Assembly (NCBI RefSeq): GCF_000956405.1
Contig: NZ_JYIV01000024.1
Location: 1 to 64,000, forward strand
DNA: 64,000 nucleotides
Direction: 5' to 3'
Source of the DNA: Microbacterium oxydans
Lineage (GTDB): Bacteria; Actinomycetota; Actinomycetes; Actinomycetales; Microbacteriaceae
Of this stretch, positions 16,949 through 26,319 are shown in pieces. Positions within the stretch are counted from its first letter, which is position 1, and each line of letters starts with the position of its first letter. The position numbers and the translations under genes were made by a program. The notes under the pieces are model-generated. The model had not been told where the DNA came from. It did no database searches and saw nothing but the letters and a program-made list of their open reading frames with translations.

Positions 16949-17749
16949 ATGGTCCGTTCCGTTCCAGTCCTCGGCAGGATCCTCGCCATCATCCTCGGCG
17001 TCGTGGTGACGCTTTACATGCTCGTGCCGCTCATGGTGGTCGCCGGCGCCTCCATCGGGGAGAACCGCTTCCTGACCTTCCCCGGTCAGGGATTCACGCT
17101 CGACTGGTACGTCGAGGCGCTCACCTCCGACACCTACCTCGAGCCGTTCCGGCTGAGCCTGCTGGTCGGCATCACGGTCGCGATCGTCGCCGCCTCGATC
17201 GGCACCGCGGCCGCGCTCGCGCTCACTCGTTTCAAGGTCCCCGGCGGTGCCGCCATCCAGGGCCTGCTGATGTCGCCGCTGACCATCCCCACGATCATCC
17301 TCGCGATCGGGGCACTGTCCATCTCCTCGCTCACGATCGGGGCACCGAACGTCGGTGTGCTGATCGCGATCCATGTCGTGATCGCGATCCCCTACGTCAT
17401 GCGCACCGTCACGGGCGTGATGACCAGGGCCGACCACTTCACGGAGGAGGCAGCGCGCACCCTGGGTGCCAGCACGTGGAACCGCTACCGGCTCGTGGTG
17501 CTCCCCATCGCCCGCCCCGGCATCGCGGCCGGTGCGTTCTTCGCCTTCAACATCTCGTTCGACGATGCGGTCATCGCCCTCTTCCTGCGCACCCCGCAGC
17601 TGGAGACGCTGCCCATCGCCATCTACGGCCAGCTGGAGTTCAGCACGTCGCCCACCGTGGCGGCCGTCTCGACTCTGATGGTCCTGCTCACCGTCGTCCT
17701 CATGATCGTCCTCGAACGCATCATCGGCTTGGGAAGGTTGTTCGTCTGA
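16949..17749 (+). CDS. ABC transporter permease, PotC-like
   Basis: The second permease subunit, 266 residues with about six transmembrane helices and the EAA loop EEAARTLGASTWNRYR. ATG 16949 starts two bases after the previous stop. Its stop overlaps the ATP-binding subunit start by one base (TGATG), so all transporter genes are translated as one operon. Confidence 0.87.
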   Translation: MVRSVPVLGRILAIILGVVVTLYMLVPLMVVAGASIGENRFLTFPGQGFTLDWYVEALTSDTYLEPFRLSLLVGITVAIVAASIGTAAALALTRFKVPGGAAIQGLLMSPLTIPTIILAIGALSISSLTIGAPNVGVLIAIHVVIAIPYVMRTVTGVMTRADHFTEEAARTLGASTWNRYRLVVLPIARPGIAAGAFFAFNISFDDAVIALFLRTPQLETLPIAIYGQLEFSTSPTVAAVSTLMVLLTVVLMIVLERIIGLGRLFV

Positions 17750-18792
17750 TGACAACACTCACCATCACCTCACTCACCAAGGACTTCAAGGGGACGAAGG
17801 TGCTCAAGGGCATCGACCTCTCCATGCGGTCCGGAGAGTTCGTGTCTCTGCTCGGCCCCTCCGGGTGTGGGAAGACGACGCTGCTGCGCTGCATCGCCGG
17901 CCTCGAGTCGCCGACGAGCGGCACGATCGAGATCGCGGGGCAGGATGTGACCAAGCTCCCGCCCGAGAAGCGGCACCTCGGCATGATGTTCCAGAGCTAT
18001 GCGCTGTTCCCGCACATGAGCGTCGCCGAGAATGTGCGCTTCGGGCTGCGGATGTCGGGCGAGAAGTCGAAGGCCGAGCAGAAGGAGCTCGCCGTCCGCG
18101 CGCTGGAGCGCGTGCAGATGAGCCACCTCGCCGATCGGATGCCCGCGCAGCTGTCGGGCGGACAGCAGCAGCGCGTGGCCCTGGCCCGTGCCATCGCGTT
18201 CGAGCCGCGCGTGCTGCTTCTCGACGAACCGCTGTCCAACCTCGATGCGCGTCTGCGCGAGGACATGCAGGTCGAGCTCAAGGAACTGCACCGCACGCTC
18301 GGACTCACGACCGTGTTCGTCACGCACGACCAGGAGGAGGCGATGAGCCTCTCCGACCGCATCGTGCTCATGAACGCCGGCGTGATCGAGCAGGAGGGCG
18401 CTCCGGCCGAGCTCTACGGCGCTCCCCGCACTCCCTTCGCAGCGGACTTCATCGGTGCGGCGAACCTGCTTCCGGCGACCCGGTCCGGAGCGGTGGCAAC
18501 GCTCGACGGCACCGCCATCCGGGTGCCGATGACCGGCGCGGGTCCCGACGGAGCAGGCGAAATCGTGCTCCGTCAGGAGGACCTGCGCCTCTCCCCCGTC
18601 GTGGGTGCGGATGCCCCGGTGAGCGTCGAGGTGGTCGCGCATGTCTACCGCGGGGCCGACATCGTCTACATCGTGGAGCTCGCGGGCACGCGCATGCGCG
18701 TCGTCCGCCCGCGGCACGAGGAGCCGATCCCCGAGGGCACGGCCGGCCTCGGCTGGCGCGACGGCGCCGTGCTCTGGATCGCCGCCGCCTAG
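17749..18792 (+). CDS. ABC transporter ATP-binding protein, PotA-like
   Basis: Cytoplasmic ATPase that powers import through the two permeases. The 347-residue protein shows Walker A GPSGCGKTT (from residue 36), Q-loop, signature LSGGQQQRV, Walker B LLLDEP and the switch histidine in THDQEEA, followed by a C-terminal TOBE-type regulatory domain. Length and layout fit PotA/FbpC-type subunits. It is the last gene of the operon. Confidence 0.9.
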   Translation: MTTLTITSLTKDFKGTKVLKGIDLSMRSGEFVSLLGPSGCGKTTLLRCIAGLESPTSGTIEIAGQDVTKLPPEKRHLGMMFQSYALFPHMSVAENVRFGLRMSGEKSKAEQKELAVRALERVQMSHLADRMPAQLSGGQQQRVALARAIAFEPRVLLLDEPLSNLDARLREDMQVELKELHRTLGLTTVFVTHDQEEAMSLSDRIVLMNAGVIEQEGAPAELYGAPRTPFAADFIGAANLLPATRSGAVATLDGTAIRVPMTGAGPDGAGEIVLRQEDLRLSPVVGADAPVSVEVVAHVYRGADIVYIVELAGTRMRVVRPRHEEPIPEGTAGLGWRDGAVLWIAAA

Positions 18793-18832
18793 TCGTCCTG
18801 CGGCCGCCACCGCACGGTCGTAGGATCGCGGC

Positions 18833-20599
18833 ATGGCCGAAGACGAATCCTCCAGCCCCGATGCTCCCCGCGATGCCTCCCGCCGGGGATTCTTCAAGGT
18901 CGGTGGAGCCGCTCTCGCGGGCGCCGTGGTCGGGGGTGCAGGCGGGGCCGCCATCGGGGCGTCGGTCGCGGGCAATGCACGTGACGGATTCGCCACCGAC
19001 GCCGATCCCTTCGCCGCCCTGACACCGCGGAGCGAGCCGGGCTTCGACCACCTCGTGGTCGTGATGGGCGAGAACCGCTCGTTCGACAACCTGCTCGGCT
19101 ACCTCTACTCGAAGCAGACCCTGCCGCAGGGCGAGACCTTCGAGGGGCTCGACTTCGGCTCGTACAGCAACACCTCGTCCGACGGCACGGTCGTCGATGC
19201 GCACGTGTACCAGGGCGACACCGACCGGATCATGAGCCTTCCCGACCCGGATCCGGGCGAGGAGTATCCGCACGTCAACACCCAGATCTTCGGCACGGTC
19301 GACCCGAAGACCAACGCCGACCTCTTCGTCGACGAGATGACCGCGCCCTTCAACGCCCCCACGCACGGCGAGAAGGCCACGATGTCGGGCTTTCTCGAGG
19401 ACTACATCATCAACTTCCGGCGACTGCGCAAGGGCGTCGACCCGAAGCCCGCAGAGGCGGCGCACATCATGGGCTCGTTCTCGCCCGAGATGCTGCCCGT
19501 GCTGTCGACGCTCGCCGCGGAGTTCGCGGTGTTCGACCACTGGTATGCCGGAGTGCCATCGCAGACGTTCTGCAACCGCTCGTTCTTCCACGCCTCCACG
19601 TCTCACGGATTCGTGACCAATCAGGCGGGCGGCGGCTATCGGAAGTGGCTGGATGCGCCGGCCGCGCCCACGGTGTTCAACCGGCTCGAAGACGAGAAGG
19701 TCAGCTGGAAGATCTACATCGACAAGCTCCAACTCGTCTCGTTCACCGGCATGCTGCATGCGGCAGTGCTGGAGAAGTACTGGCGCACGGAGCACTTCGG
19801 CACGATGGAGGACTTCTACGCCGACGCGAAGAACGGCACCCTCCCCGCCTACGCGTTCATCGAGCCGCGGATGGTCTACGACCACAACGACTTCCATCCG
19901 CCGTTCGGGTCGCCGCGGGAGAGCGAGGTCGACGGCGAACCCGTGTACGACAGCGCGATCTCGGACGTGCGAGCCGGCGACCGGCTGATCCACGACATCT
20001 ACGAGGCGGTGCGCACGAGTGCCTCCCCGAAGGGGTCGAACGCCGTCAACACCCTCCTGCTGATCACGTTCGACGAACACGGCGGCTGCTACGACCATGT
20101 GCCGCCGCCCGCCGTGACGAAGCCCACCCCCGAGACGGGGCCGGGCGAGATGGGCTTCACGTTCGATCGACTCGGATGCCGCGTGCCGGCCATCGCCGTG
20201 TCGGCCTACACGAAGCGGGGCAGCATCATCCACGACGAGATGCATCACGGCTCAGTGACCGCCACGCTCTCGCGCTTGCACGGACTCCAGCCGCTCAACG
20301 ACCGGGACGCGTCGGCGAACACGCTCCTGAACGTCGTCAACCTCGACAAACCCCGGCACCCGTCCGACTGGCCGGTGACCACGCCCGCCTACACGCCTCC
20401 GAACCCTGAGGACACGGCACCCCAGCCCGGTGAGAAGGATCAGCTGAAGCCGCTCACCCCGCCCACACGCGGACTGCTCGGCCTGCTCCTCGCGCGCTAC
20501 GGGAAGCCGGGCGAGCCGGAACCGGAGACCTTCGCGGACGCCTACAAGCTGCTGCATGAGCACGGCGAAGAGCTGTTCGGGCCGCCCACGGGCAGCTGA
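18833..20599 (+). CDS. Tat-exported phospholipase C / acid phosphatase family phosphoesterase
   Basis: Predicted secreted phosphoesterase of the bacterial phospholipase C family (PF04185 type). The 588-residue precursor has a twin-arginine signal (SRRGFFKVGG, then a hydrophobic Ala/Gly segment). Family motifs are HLVVVMGENRSFDNLLG near residue 70 and FDEHGGCYDHVPPP later, plus several conserved His/Asp residues. Tat export suggests folding or metal loading in the cytoplasm. Substrate (phospholipid or other phosphoester) cannot be told from sequence. No operon partner is apparent: upstream is the transporter operon, downstream a convergent gene. Confidence 0.85.
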   Translation: MAEDESSSPDAPRDASRRGFFKVGGAALAGAVVGGAGGAAIGASVAGNARDGFATDADPFAALTPRSEPGFDHLVVVMGENRSFDNLLGYLYSKQTLPQGETFEGLDFGSYSNTSSDGTVVDAHVYQGDTDRIMSLPDPDPGEEYPHVNTQIFGTVDPKTNADLFVDEMTAPFNAPTHGEKATMSGFLEDYIINFRRLRKGVDPKPAEAAHIMGSFSPEMLPVLSTLAAEFAVFDHWYAGVPSQTFCNRSFFHASTSHGFVTNQAGGGYRKWLDAPAAPTVFNRLEDEKVSWKIYIDKLQLVSFTGMLHAAVLEKYWRTEHFGTMEDFYADAKNGTLPAYAFIEPRMVYDHNDFHPPFGSPRESEVDGEPVYDSAISDVRAGDRLIHDIYEAVRTSASPKGSNAVNTLLLITFDEHGGCYDHVPPPAVTKPTPETGPGEMGFTFDRLGCRVPAIAVSAYTKRGSIIHDEMHHGSVTATLSRLHGLQPLNDRDASANTLLNVVNLDKPRHPSDWPVTTPAYTPPNPEDTAPQPGEKDQLKPLTPPTRGLLGLLLARYGKPGEPEPETFADAYKLLHEHGEELFGPPTGS

Positions 20600-20646
20600 G
20601 CCCGCCACGGGACCACCCGCACGTCACCGACATCCTTGCGGCAGGA

Positions 20647-21297
20647 TCAGCCCTCGCGGGAGAAGGTGATGTGTGTCACGCCCGATTCCGCGACCTCCGA
20701 GGTGACGCGGTAGCCGGACTCGAGGCCGCGCAGGTCGTCCCAGAGTCGGATCCCGCTGCCGATCAGGATCGGGGTGATGCCGACGTGCAGGTCGTCGACG
20801 AGTCCCGCGCGCAGATACTCGCGCACGGTGCTCGCTCCTCCCCCGATCCTCACGTCTGCGCCGGCCGCCGCCTCGACCGCTCTCCGCAACGCCTCTTCGG
20901 GAGATGCCGAGAGGAAGTGGAAACTCGTGCCGTTGGCGAACTCGATCGACGGACGCGGAGTGTGGGTCAGTACGAACACCGGGGCCTGGAACGGTGGCTC
21001 TTCCCCCCACCAGCCGCGCCAGTCCGGGTCATCCCGGTTGGCGTGCAGCCCGAACATCCCGGCGCCCATGATCTCGGCGCCGATGTTCTCGAAGTAGTGC
21101 GCGGCGTACTTCTCGTCCACGCCTGTCGTCCCCGCCCCGCTGGTGTCGAGGAAGACCCGCTCGTGAAACGTTCGCGTGGCCGTGTACGCCGCCGTCAACC
21201 GGCCCCAGTCCTCACCGAAGGGGTTCTCCGGGGTCTGGTCGGTCGTCGTGGCGAAGCCGTCGAGCGAGATATTGAGATCGACGCGAACACGGGTCAT
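20647..21297 (-). CDS. Dihydrofolate reductase family protein (RibD C-terminal-like)
   Basis: A 216-residue cytoplasmic protein of the DHFR/RibD reductase superfamily: an N-terminal NISLDGF segment, a central MGAGMFG stretch and a later IGGGASTVREYL nucleotide-binding region. Such stand-alone proteins are common in Actinobacteria and mostly have no known substrate. ATG 21297 is preceded by a good GGAGG site; the frame is open further upstream without family features. Confidence 0.8.
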   Translation of the reverse strand: MTRVRVDLNISLDGFATTTDQTPENPFGEDWGRLTAAYTATRTFHERVFLDTSGAGTTGVDEKYAAHYFENIGAEIMGAGMFGLHANRDDPDWRGWWGEEPPFQAPVFVLTHTPRPSIEFANGTSFHFLSASPEEALRRAVEAAAGADVRIGGGASTVREYLRAGLVDDLHVGITPILIGSGIRLWDDLRGLESGYRVTSEVAESGVTHITFSREG

Positions 21298-21421
21298 GTC
21301 TGCCTCCGGAGGCGTGAAGGGAGGCTGCGTCGATCGGCGCAGCCTCCCCAGCGTCAGTGCTCCAACGCTCCTTGTCAAGCAACTCGTGTCAAGCGGCCCG
21401 TGGCAAGAAGTTGCGATCTAC

Positions 21422-22477
21422 TCAGACCGGATCGCCCTGGACAGGCCCTTCCGTGTTCGGCTTCCACCCGAGCGCGGGCGCCACATGCTTCGCGAACGAC
21501 TCCAGCACGTGCAGGTTGTACTCGGGGCCGAGCTGGTTCGGGATGGTCAGCATCAGGGTGTCGGCCGCCATCACCGCCTCGTCCTGTCGGAGCTGTTCGA
21601 TGAGCACGTCGGGCTCTGCGGCGTAGGTCTTGCCGAACGTGGAACGGAACCCGTCGATGATCCCGATCTGGTCGGCGTTCTCCTCGCTGCGCAGGCCGAA
21701 GTAGGCCCGGTCCATGTCGGACACCAGGGGGAACACGCTGCGGCTCACGGAGACGCGCGGCGTGCCCGTGTGCCCTGCTTCCTTGTAAGCCGAACGGAAG
21801 AGGTCGATCTGCTCGCGCTGCAACTCGTGGAACGGCTGCCCTGTGGCCTCGGTCACCAGGGTCGAGCTCATCATGTTGAGTCCCTTGCGGCCGGTCTCGA
21901 TCGCCGTCGGGCGCGAGCCGGATCCCCACCAGATGTGATCACGCAGCGTCGGGGACTGCGGCTCGATCGCGAGATAACGGCCGGCACCCACCATGCGGGG
22001 GTCTCCCGGCGCGACGCCTTCGCCGTCGATCGCACGGAGGAACAGGTCGAACTTCTCCCGGGCGATCACGCTGCCCCGTTCGGTGTCCTCCTCGTCGACG
22101 TACCCGAAGGTCTCGTAGCCGCGCAGGGCGGTCTCGGGTGAACCACGGCTCACGCCGAGGGCGATGCGGCCGTCGGAGATCAGGTCGAGGGCGGCGGCCT
22201 CCTCGGCGAACTGGAACGGGTTCTCGTAGCGCATGTCGATCACGCCCGTCCCGACCTCGATGCGCTTCGTGCGCGCGGCCATGGCGGTCAGCAGGGGCAT
22301 CGGCGAGGCGGCCTGACGTGCCCAGTGATGCACGCGCACGTAGGCGCCGTTCACACCGACCTCGTCCGCACCCTCGGCGATCTCGATGGTCTGCTTCAGC
22401 ATGTCGCCCGCCGTACGGGTCGCTGAGCCGGGCACATCCGCATAGTGCCCGAAGGAGAGGAATCCGAAAGCCTTCAT
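21422..22477 (-). CDS. LLM-class flavin-dependent oxidoreductase
   Basis: A 351-residue protein of the luciferase-like monooxygenase superfamily, using reduced flavin (FMN or F420). Recognisable segments are the N-terminal FGFLSFGHYAD, ARTKRIEVGTGV and LDLISDGRIALGVSRGS. The start codon ATG 22477 lies 28 bases after the upstream methyltransferase stop, so the two may be co-transcribed. A small inverted repeat TTCCA-N5-TGGAA lies in that gap. The substrate is unknown. Confidence 0.83.
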   Translation of the reverse strand: MKAFGFLSFGHYADVPGSATRTAGDMLKQTIEIAEGADEVGVNGAYVRVHHWARQAASPMPLLTAMAARTKRIEVGTGVIDMRYENPFQFAEEAAALDLISDGRIALGVSRGSPETALRGYETFGYVDEEDTERGSVIAREKFDLFLRAIDGEGVAPGDPRMVGAGRYLAIEPQSPTLRDHIWWGSGSRPTAIETGRKGLNMMSSTLVTEATGQPFHELQREQIDLFRSAYKEAGHTGTPRVSVSRSVFPLVSDMDRAYFGLRSEENADQIGIIDGFRSTFGKTYAAEPDVLIEQLRQDEAVMAADTLMLTIPNQLGPEYNLHVLESFAKHVAPALGWKPNTEGPVQGDPV

Positions 22478-22505
22478 GATCTATTCCAACGCATGGAAAC
22501 CGCGA

Positions 22506-24017
22506 CTATTCCCCGGGCACCAGGATGCCGTCGAGCACGAGCGACCGGATGCGGGGTTCGAGCTCGGCCCAGAGGTCCGCCAGAGGCACCTCGAAGAGCT
22601 CGGCGAGGGCTGAGACGATCTGCACCACGGTGAGGTCTCCGTCGCACGCCCCCACGAATCCGGCGAGCGCGGGATCCACGTTCACCGTCCGGGCGAACCC
22701 ACCGCCCTGCCGCAGCTCGATGACACTGGGGTCGTCGTTGCCGGGCAGCAGATGGCGGGCCTCGGTGACATCGGGCGCCGTCAACAGGGTCGCGGGGCTC
22801 CGCTCGGCGAGCGCGTCGTGCGCGGCCAGCCCGGTCGCCAGGGCGGCGCCGACGTTCGACACCTGCTGGGAGATCCGCTCCGTGCGCCGGAACGGAGGGG
22901 ACGACAGACCTCGACGCATCAGCACGTAGCCGAAGCCGATCGAGGTCACGCCGCGGGCGGCGAAGTCGTCGAGCCAGGCCGTCAGCAACGGAGTGAATGC
23001 CGGGTCACGCGGGGTGGTTCCGCCGTCCCGGATCCACAGCTCCGCATACCCCAGCGGCGACAGCTCCTCCCTTTCGACGACCCACAGGTCGAGCTCGCTC
23101 GGCACCCACGCCTCCAGCCGGGCGAGACCGGTGACCCCTGCCCGCGACTCCCAGTTGCCGAGCAGCTGCGCGATGCCGTTCTGCGTCAGATGCGCTGGGG
23201 CGCTCCGCACGAACTGCTCGACGAGGGCATCACCCACCAGTCCGCCGTCTCGGTACTCGTAGGCGGGCACACCCTCTGCCCGCGGGGTGATGACGAACGG
23301 CGGACTGGAGACGATCAGATCGAACGCCTCACCCGCGACCGGCTCGAACATGCTGCCGTGTCGGAACTCGATGTTGGTCACCCCGTTGATCCGGGCGTTG
23401 AGCTCAGCGAACGCCAGGGCTCTGACCGAGATGTCCGTCGCGATGACGGTCCCGGCGCGACGTGCGACGAGCAGCGCCTGGATCCCGCATCCGGTACCCA
23501 GGTCGAGCGCCCGATCGACCTGGATGGGCACGATCGTCTCGGCCAGGGTGCGCGAGGCTCCGCCGACGCCGAGCACATGATCGGCGGGGAGAGCGCCGTC
23601 GAGCGCGACTTCGTCGAGGTCGCTCGCGATCCACCACTCGCCGACGCCCTCTGCATCCACGAACGACTGCGGACGCAGCAGGTCGGTCGGGGTCACTGTC
23701 TCGGCATCCGCGGTGGCGAGGCCGAGGGCTACGAGTCCGTCGACCCCGAGGTTCGGCAGTGCGGCAGCGGCCGCCGTTCGCGGCTGGCTCATGCCGAGCA
23801 CCAGCAGACGGCCGAGGGTGGCCAGGACTCCGGAGTCCTCGGCGATGGCTCGCAGGATCGGCTCGCGCATCCCCCGAGCGAGGGCATCGTCAGCTTCCTC
23901 GCCCCACAGCCGGCGCAGGGGCGCGGACCGGAAGTCGGCGGCATCGAGATCAGCGGCGAGCGCGGAGGTGCGGAGAGGGTCTGGGTGAGGTGCGGGGGTG
24001 TCGGACACGGCCGTCAC
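22506..24017 (-). CDS. Class I SAM-dependent methyltransferase (small-domain, RsmC/PrmC-like)
   Basis: A 503-residue protein with an N-terminal helical domain of unknown role and a Rossmann methyltransferase domain at about residues 150-320. Motif I is DLGTGCGIQ and the catalytic-loop motif is SSPPF, as in N6-adenine/N2-guanine or glutamine methyltransferases (family knowledge). A C-terminal domain of about 150 residues follows. The GTG start at 24017 faces away from the DUF6049-murJ operon across a 97-bp gap. The target is unknown. Confidence 0.8.
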   Translation of the reverse strand: MTAVSDTPAPHPDPLRTSALAADLDAADFRSAPLRRLWGEEADDALARGMREPILRAIAEDSGVLATLGRLLVLGMSQPRTAAAAALPNLGVDGLVALGLATADAETVTPTDLLRPQSFVDAEGVGEWWIASDLDEVALDGALPADHVLGVGGASRTLAETIVPIQVDRALDLGTGCGIQALLVARRAGTVIATDISVRALAFAELNARINGVTNIEFRHGSMFEPVAGEAFDLIVSSPPFVITPRAEGVPAYEYRDGGLVGDALVEQFVRSAPAHLTQNGIAQLLGNWESRAGVTGLARLEAWVPSELDLWVVEREELSPLGYAELWIRDGGTTPRDPAFTPLLTAWLDDFAARGVTSIGFGYVLMRRGLSSPPFRRTERISQQVSNVGAALATGLAAHDALAERSPATLLTAPDVTEARHLLPGNDDPSVIELRQGGGFARTVNVDPALAGFVGACDGDLTVVQIVSALAELFEVPLADLWAELEPRIRSLVLDGILVPGE

Positions 24018-24114
24018 TCTACGCGTCTTCAGGGTTCTCCTTCCCTGCGCCTCCTAGAATCAGGAGGTCAGTACTCACGAGCAGCCCCGTTCCGGGCGTT
24101 CGAGGAAGACCCTC

Positions 24115-26319
24115 ATGACCGCGATCACCCCTGAGCACGGCCTCCGTGCGCGCCTGCGAAGGCTCGCCGGCAGGACCGCCTTTCTCGCGATCGTACTGGG
24201 CGCCTGCGCCGTTGCGGTTCCGAGCACGGCCCTCGCCGCCGGTGGGTCTGCTTCCACCGATGAAGCGAGCGTCGGCTTCCACCTCTCTGCGGGTCTGCGC
24301 GGCCTCGTCGCTCCCGGATCCTCGACCACGGCGATGCTCACAGTGCAGAACGAGACGGAGTCCAAGCTGTCGAGCGGCCAGGTGCAGGTGGAGCTCAGCC
24401 GGACTCCCCTGACCGACGAAGCCTCCGTCACCAGCTGGCTCGATGACGGAGAGGCTCCGGGCGACTTCGACGCGATCGGCTCCGACACGACGGGCGCGCT
24501 CGATGCCGGAGCCTCCGCCATGACGACGGTGTTCGTCCCCGCTGAGACCCTGGGCGCCCTCGCCCCCGGTGTCTACCCGATTCGAGCGGAGCTCACGGGT
24601 GCGAAGTCCGCCGACTCGGCTGACGATCGTTCGGCGACGGTCGAGGCCACCGCGACCAGCGTGCTCGTCGTGGCCGACTCCCAGACGGCTCAGGTCGGTG
24701 TGCTGGTGCCCCTGACGGCGACTCCCGAGAACGGCGTGCTGCTGAGCTCGGAAGAGCTCGCCGCCCTCACCGGGCCTGAGGGTGCTCTCACCGCGCAGCT
24801 CGACGGCGTGGCGGGTACGACTGCCGTGCTCGCCATCGATCCCGCGATCCTCGCTGCGATCCGCGCTCTCGGCTCCGCGGCTCCCGAGACGGCCAGGGAC
24901 TGGCTCGACCGGCTCGACGCCCTCCCGAACACACGGTTCGCGCTGCAGTTCGGCGATGCGGATGCGACGGCGCAGGCGCAGGCGGGTCTGCCCGAACTGC
25001 TGCAGCCGACGACGCTGGCACCGTTCCTCGATGTCGCGGGTTTTCCGAAGGGTCCGGCCACGTCGCCGCCCACGCCAGGAGCGACCGCGACACCGGGCCC
25101 CACGCCCAGCCCGACCGGCACACCTCAACTTCCCGACGACGCGCAACTCACCGCGATCGACGGCGCGCTTCCTCAGATCCTGTGGCCGGAGGACGGGCTG
25201 CGGGAAGAGGATCTCGACTCCTTCACGAGCTACCTCGGTGAAGGAACAAGCACTGTGATCTCCTCCGCCGCGCTCGGTGGACAGAGCGCAGCGCACGCCG
25301 CCGTCGGTGGACACGACCTCCTCGTCACGGACAGCGGCTTGTCAGAATCCCTCTCCCAGGTCGCCGCGGAGGCCGACCCCGTCGACCGCCAACGTCTCCT
25401 CGCCGAAGCCGCCGCCCTGCTGACGCTGGCCGAGAGCCGCGTCGCAGGCGCACCGCTGCTGATCGGACTCGACCGCGACGAGAAGCGGGACGCCGCCGCC
25501 CTGCGCGACGCCATCTCGACGGCCGACTCGATCGGATTCGAGCTCTCGGCTGTGCGTGCCACAGCGCCCGTATCGGCCTCCCTCACGTCTGAGGTCGATC
25601 CCGCGCGCGCAGCAGCGGTGACGGACCTGTTGGCCGACGAAGGAACGCTCACGGCCTTCTCGTCGATTCTCACCGACCCGCAGGTGCTGCTCAGTCCGGA
25701 ACGCATCAGGATCCTCCGTACTCTGGCTGTCGGATCGTCGTCGAAGGCCTTCACCAAGAAGGTCTCGGAGCACCGCGAGCGCACCTCCGAGACACTGGAA
25801 GCAGTGAGCATCCCGCCGTCGAGCACCATCCAGCTGCTGACGGCCAACGCCGACCTGCCCATCGCCGTGCGCAATGATCTCCCGTGGCCCGTGACCGTGC
25901 AGCTGTTCGTCTCCCCCACCGATCCCCGTCTCGAGGTGACGCCGATGACGGAGACGATCGTGGAGGCGAACTCCACGAAGCGCGTCAAGGTGCCGGTGTC
26001 CGCGCGCGTGGGCAGCGGTGAGGTCGACCTGCGCCTCAGCCTCTACAGCCCCACCGGGGTGCAGATCCAGGACCAGCAGAAGATCCGCGTCGCCGTGCGA
26101 GCGGAGTGGGAGACCATCGGCCTCGTCGTCTTCGGGGGTCTCGCCGCCGTGCTCATCGCACTCGGTGTGATCCGCACCGTCCGCCGCAAGCGCCGCGAAG
26201 CCGCCGAGGAGGCTGCTGTGGAAGCGGAGATCGAGTCATTGGAAGAGGACGCCGTGACGACCCGACCGGATGCGACGCGTAACGACCGCACGTCCTCGAC
26301 CGAAGACCCGAATGAGTAG
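24115..26319 (+). CDS. DUF6049 family secreted membrane-anchored protein
   Basis: A 734-residue protein with a signal peptide (cleavage near Ala-X-Ala at about residue 42), a long Ala/Thr/Ser-rich extracellular region with a Pro/Thr linker around residues 320-340, and a single C-terminal membrane helix (IGLVVFGGLAAVLIALGVI) followed by a basic and then acidic tail. In Actinobacteria this family is encoded directly upstream of murJ, as here, where the genes overlap by 8 bases. A role in cell-wall precursor flipping or envelope assembly is inferred from that context only. Confidence 0.82.
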   Translation: MTAITPEHGLRARLRRLAGRTAFLAIVLGACAVAVPSTALAAGGSASTDEASVGFHLSAGLRGLVAPGSSTTAMLTVQNETESKLSSGQVQVELSRTPLTDEASVTSWLDDGEAPGDFDAIGSDTTGALDAGASAMTTVFVPAETLGALAPGVYPIRAELTGAKSADSADDRSATVEATATSVLVVADSQTAQVGVLVPLTATPENGVLLSSEELAALTGPEGALTAQLDGVAGTTAVLAIDPAILAAIRALGSAAPETARDWLDRLDALPNTRFALQFGDADATAQAQAGLPELLQPTTLAPFLDVAGFPKGPATSPPTPGATATPGPTPSPTGTPQLPDDAQLTAIDGALPQILWPEDGLREEDLDSFTSYLGEGTSTVISSAALGGQSAAHAAVGGHDLLVTDSGLSESLSQVAAEADPVDRQRLLAEAAALLTLAESRVAGAPLLIGLDRDEKRDAAALRDAISTADSIGFELSAVRATAPVSASLTSEVDPARAAAVTDLLADEGTLTAFSSILTDPQVLLSPERIRILRTLAVGSSSKAFTKKVSEHRERTSETLEAVSIPPSSTIQLLTANADLPIAVRNDLPWPVTVQLFVSPTDPRLEVTPMTETIVEANSTKRVKVPVSARVGSGEVDLRLSLYSPTGVQIQDQQKIRVAVRAEWETIGLVVFGGLAAVLIALGVIRTVRRKRREAAEEAAVEAEIESLEEDAVTTRPDATRNDRTSSTEDPNE

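Noticed and set aside
15040..18792. Assigning the transporter firmly as a spermidine/putrescine importer with pot gene symbols
   Set aside because: The subfamily also includes importers for other organic cations and iron; only the neighbouring enzymes suggest polyamines.
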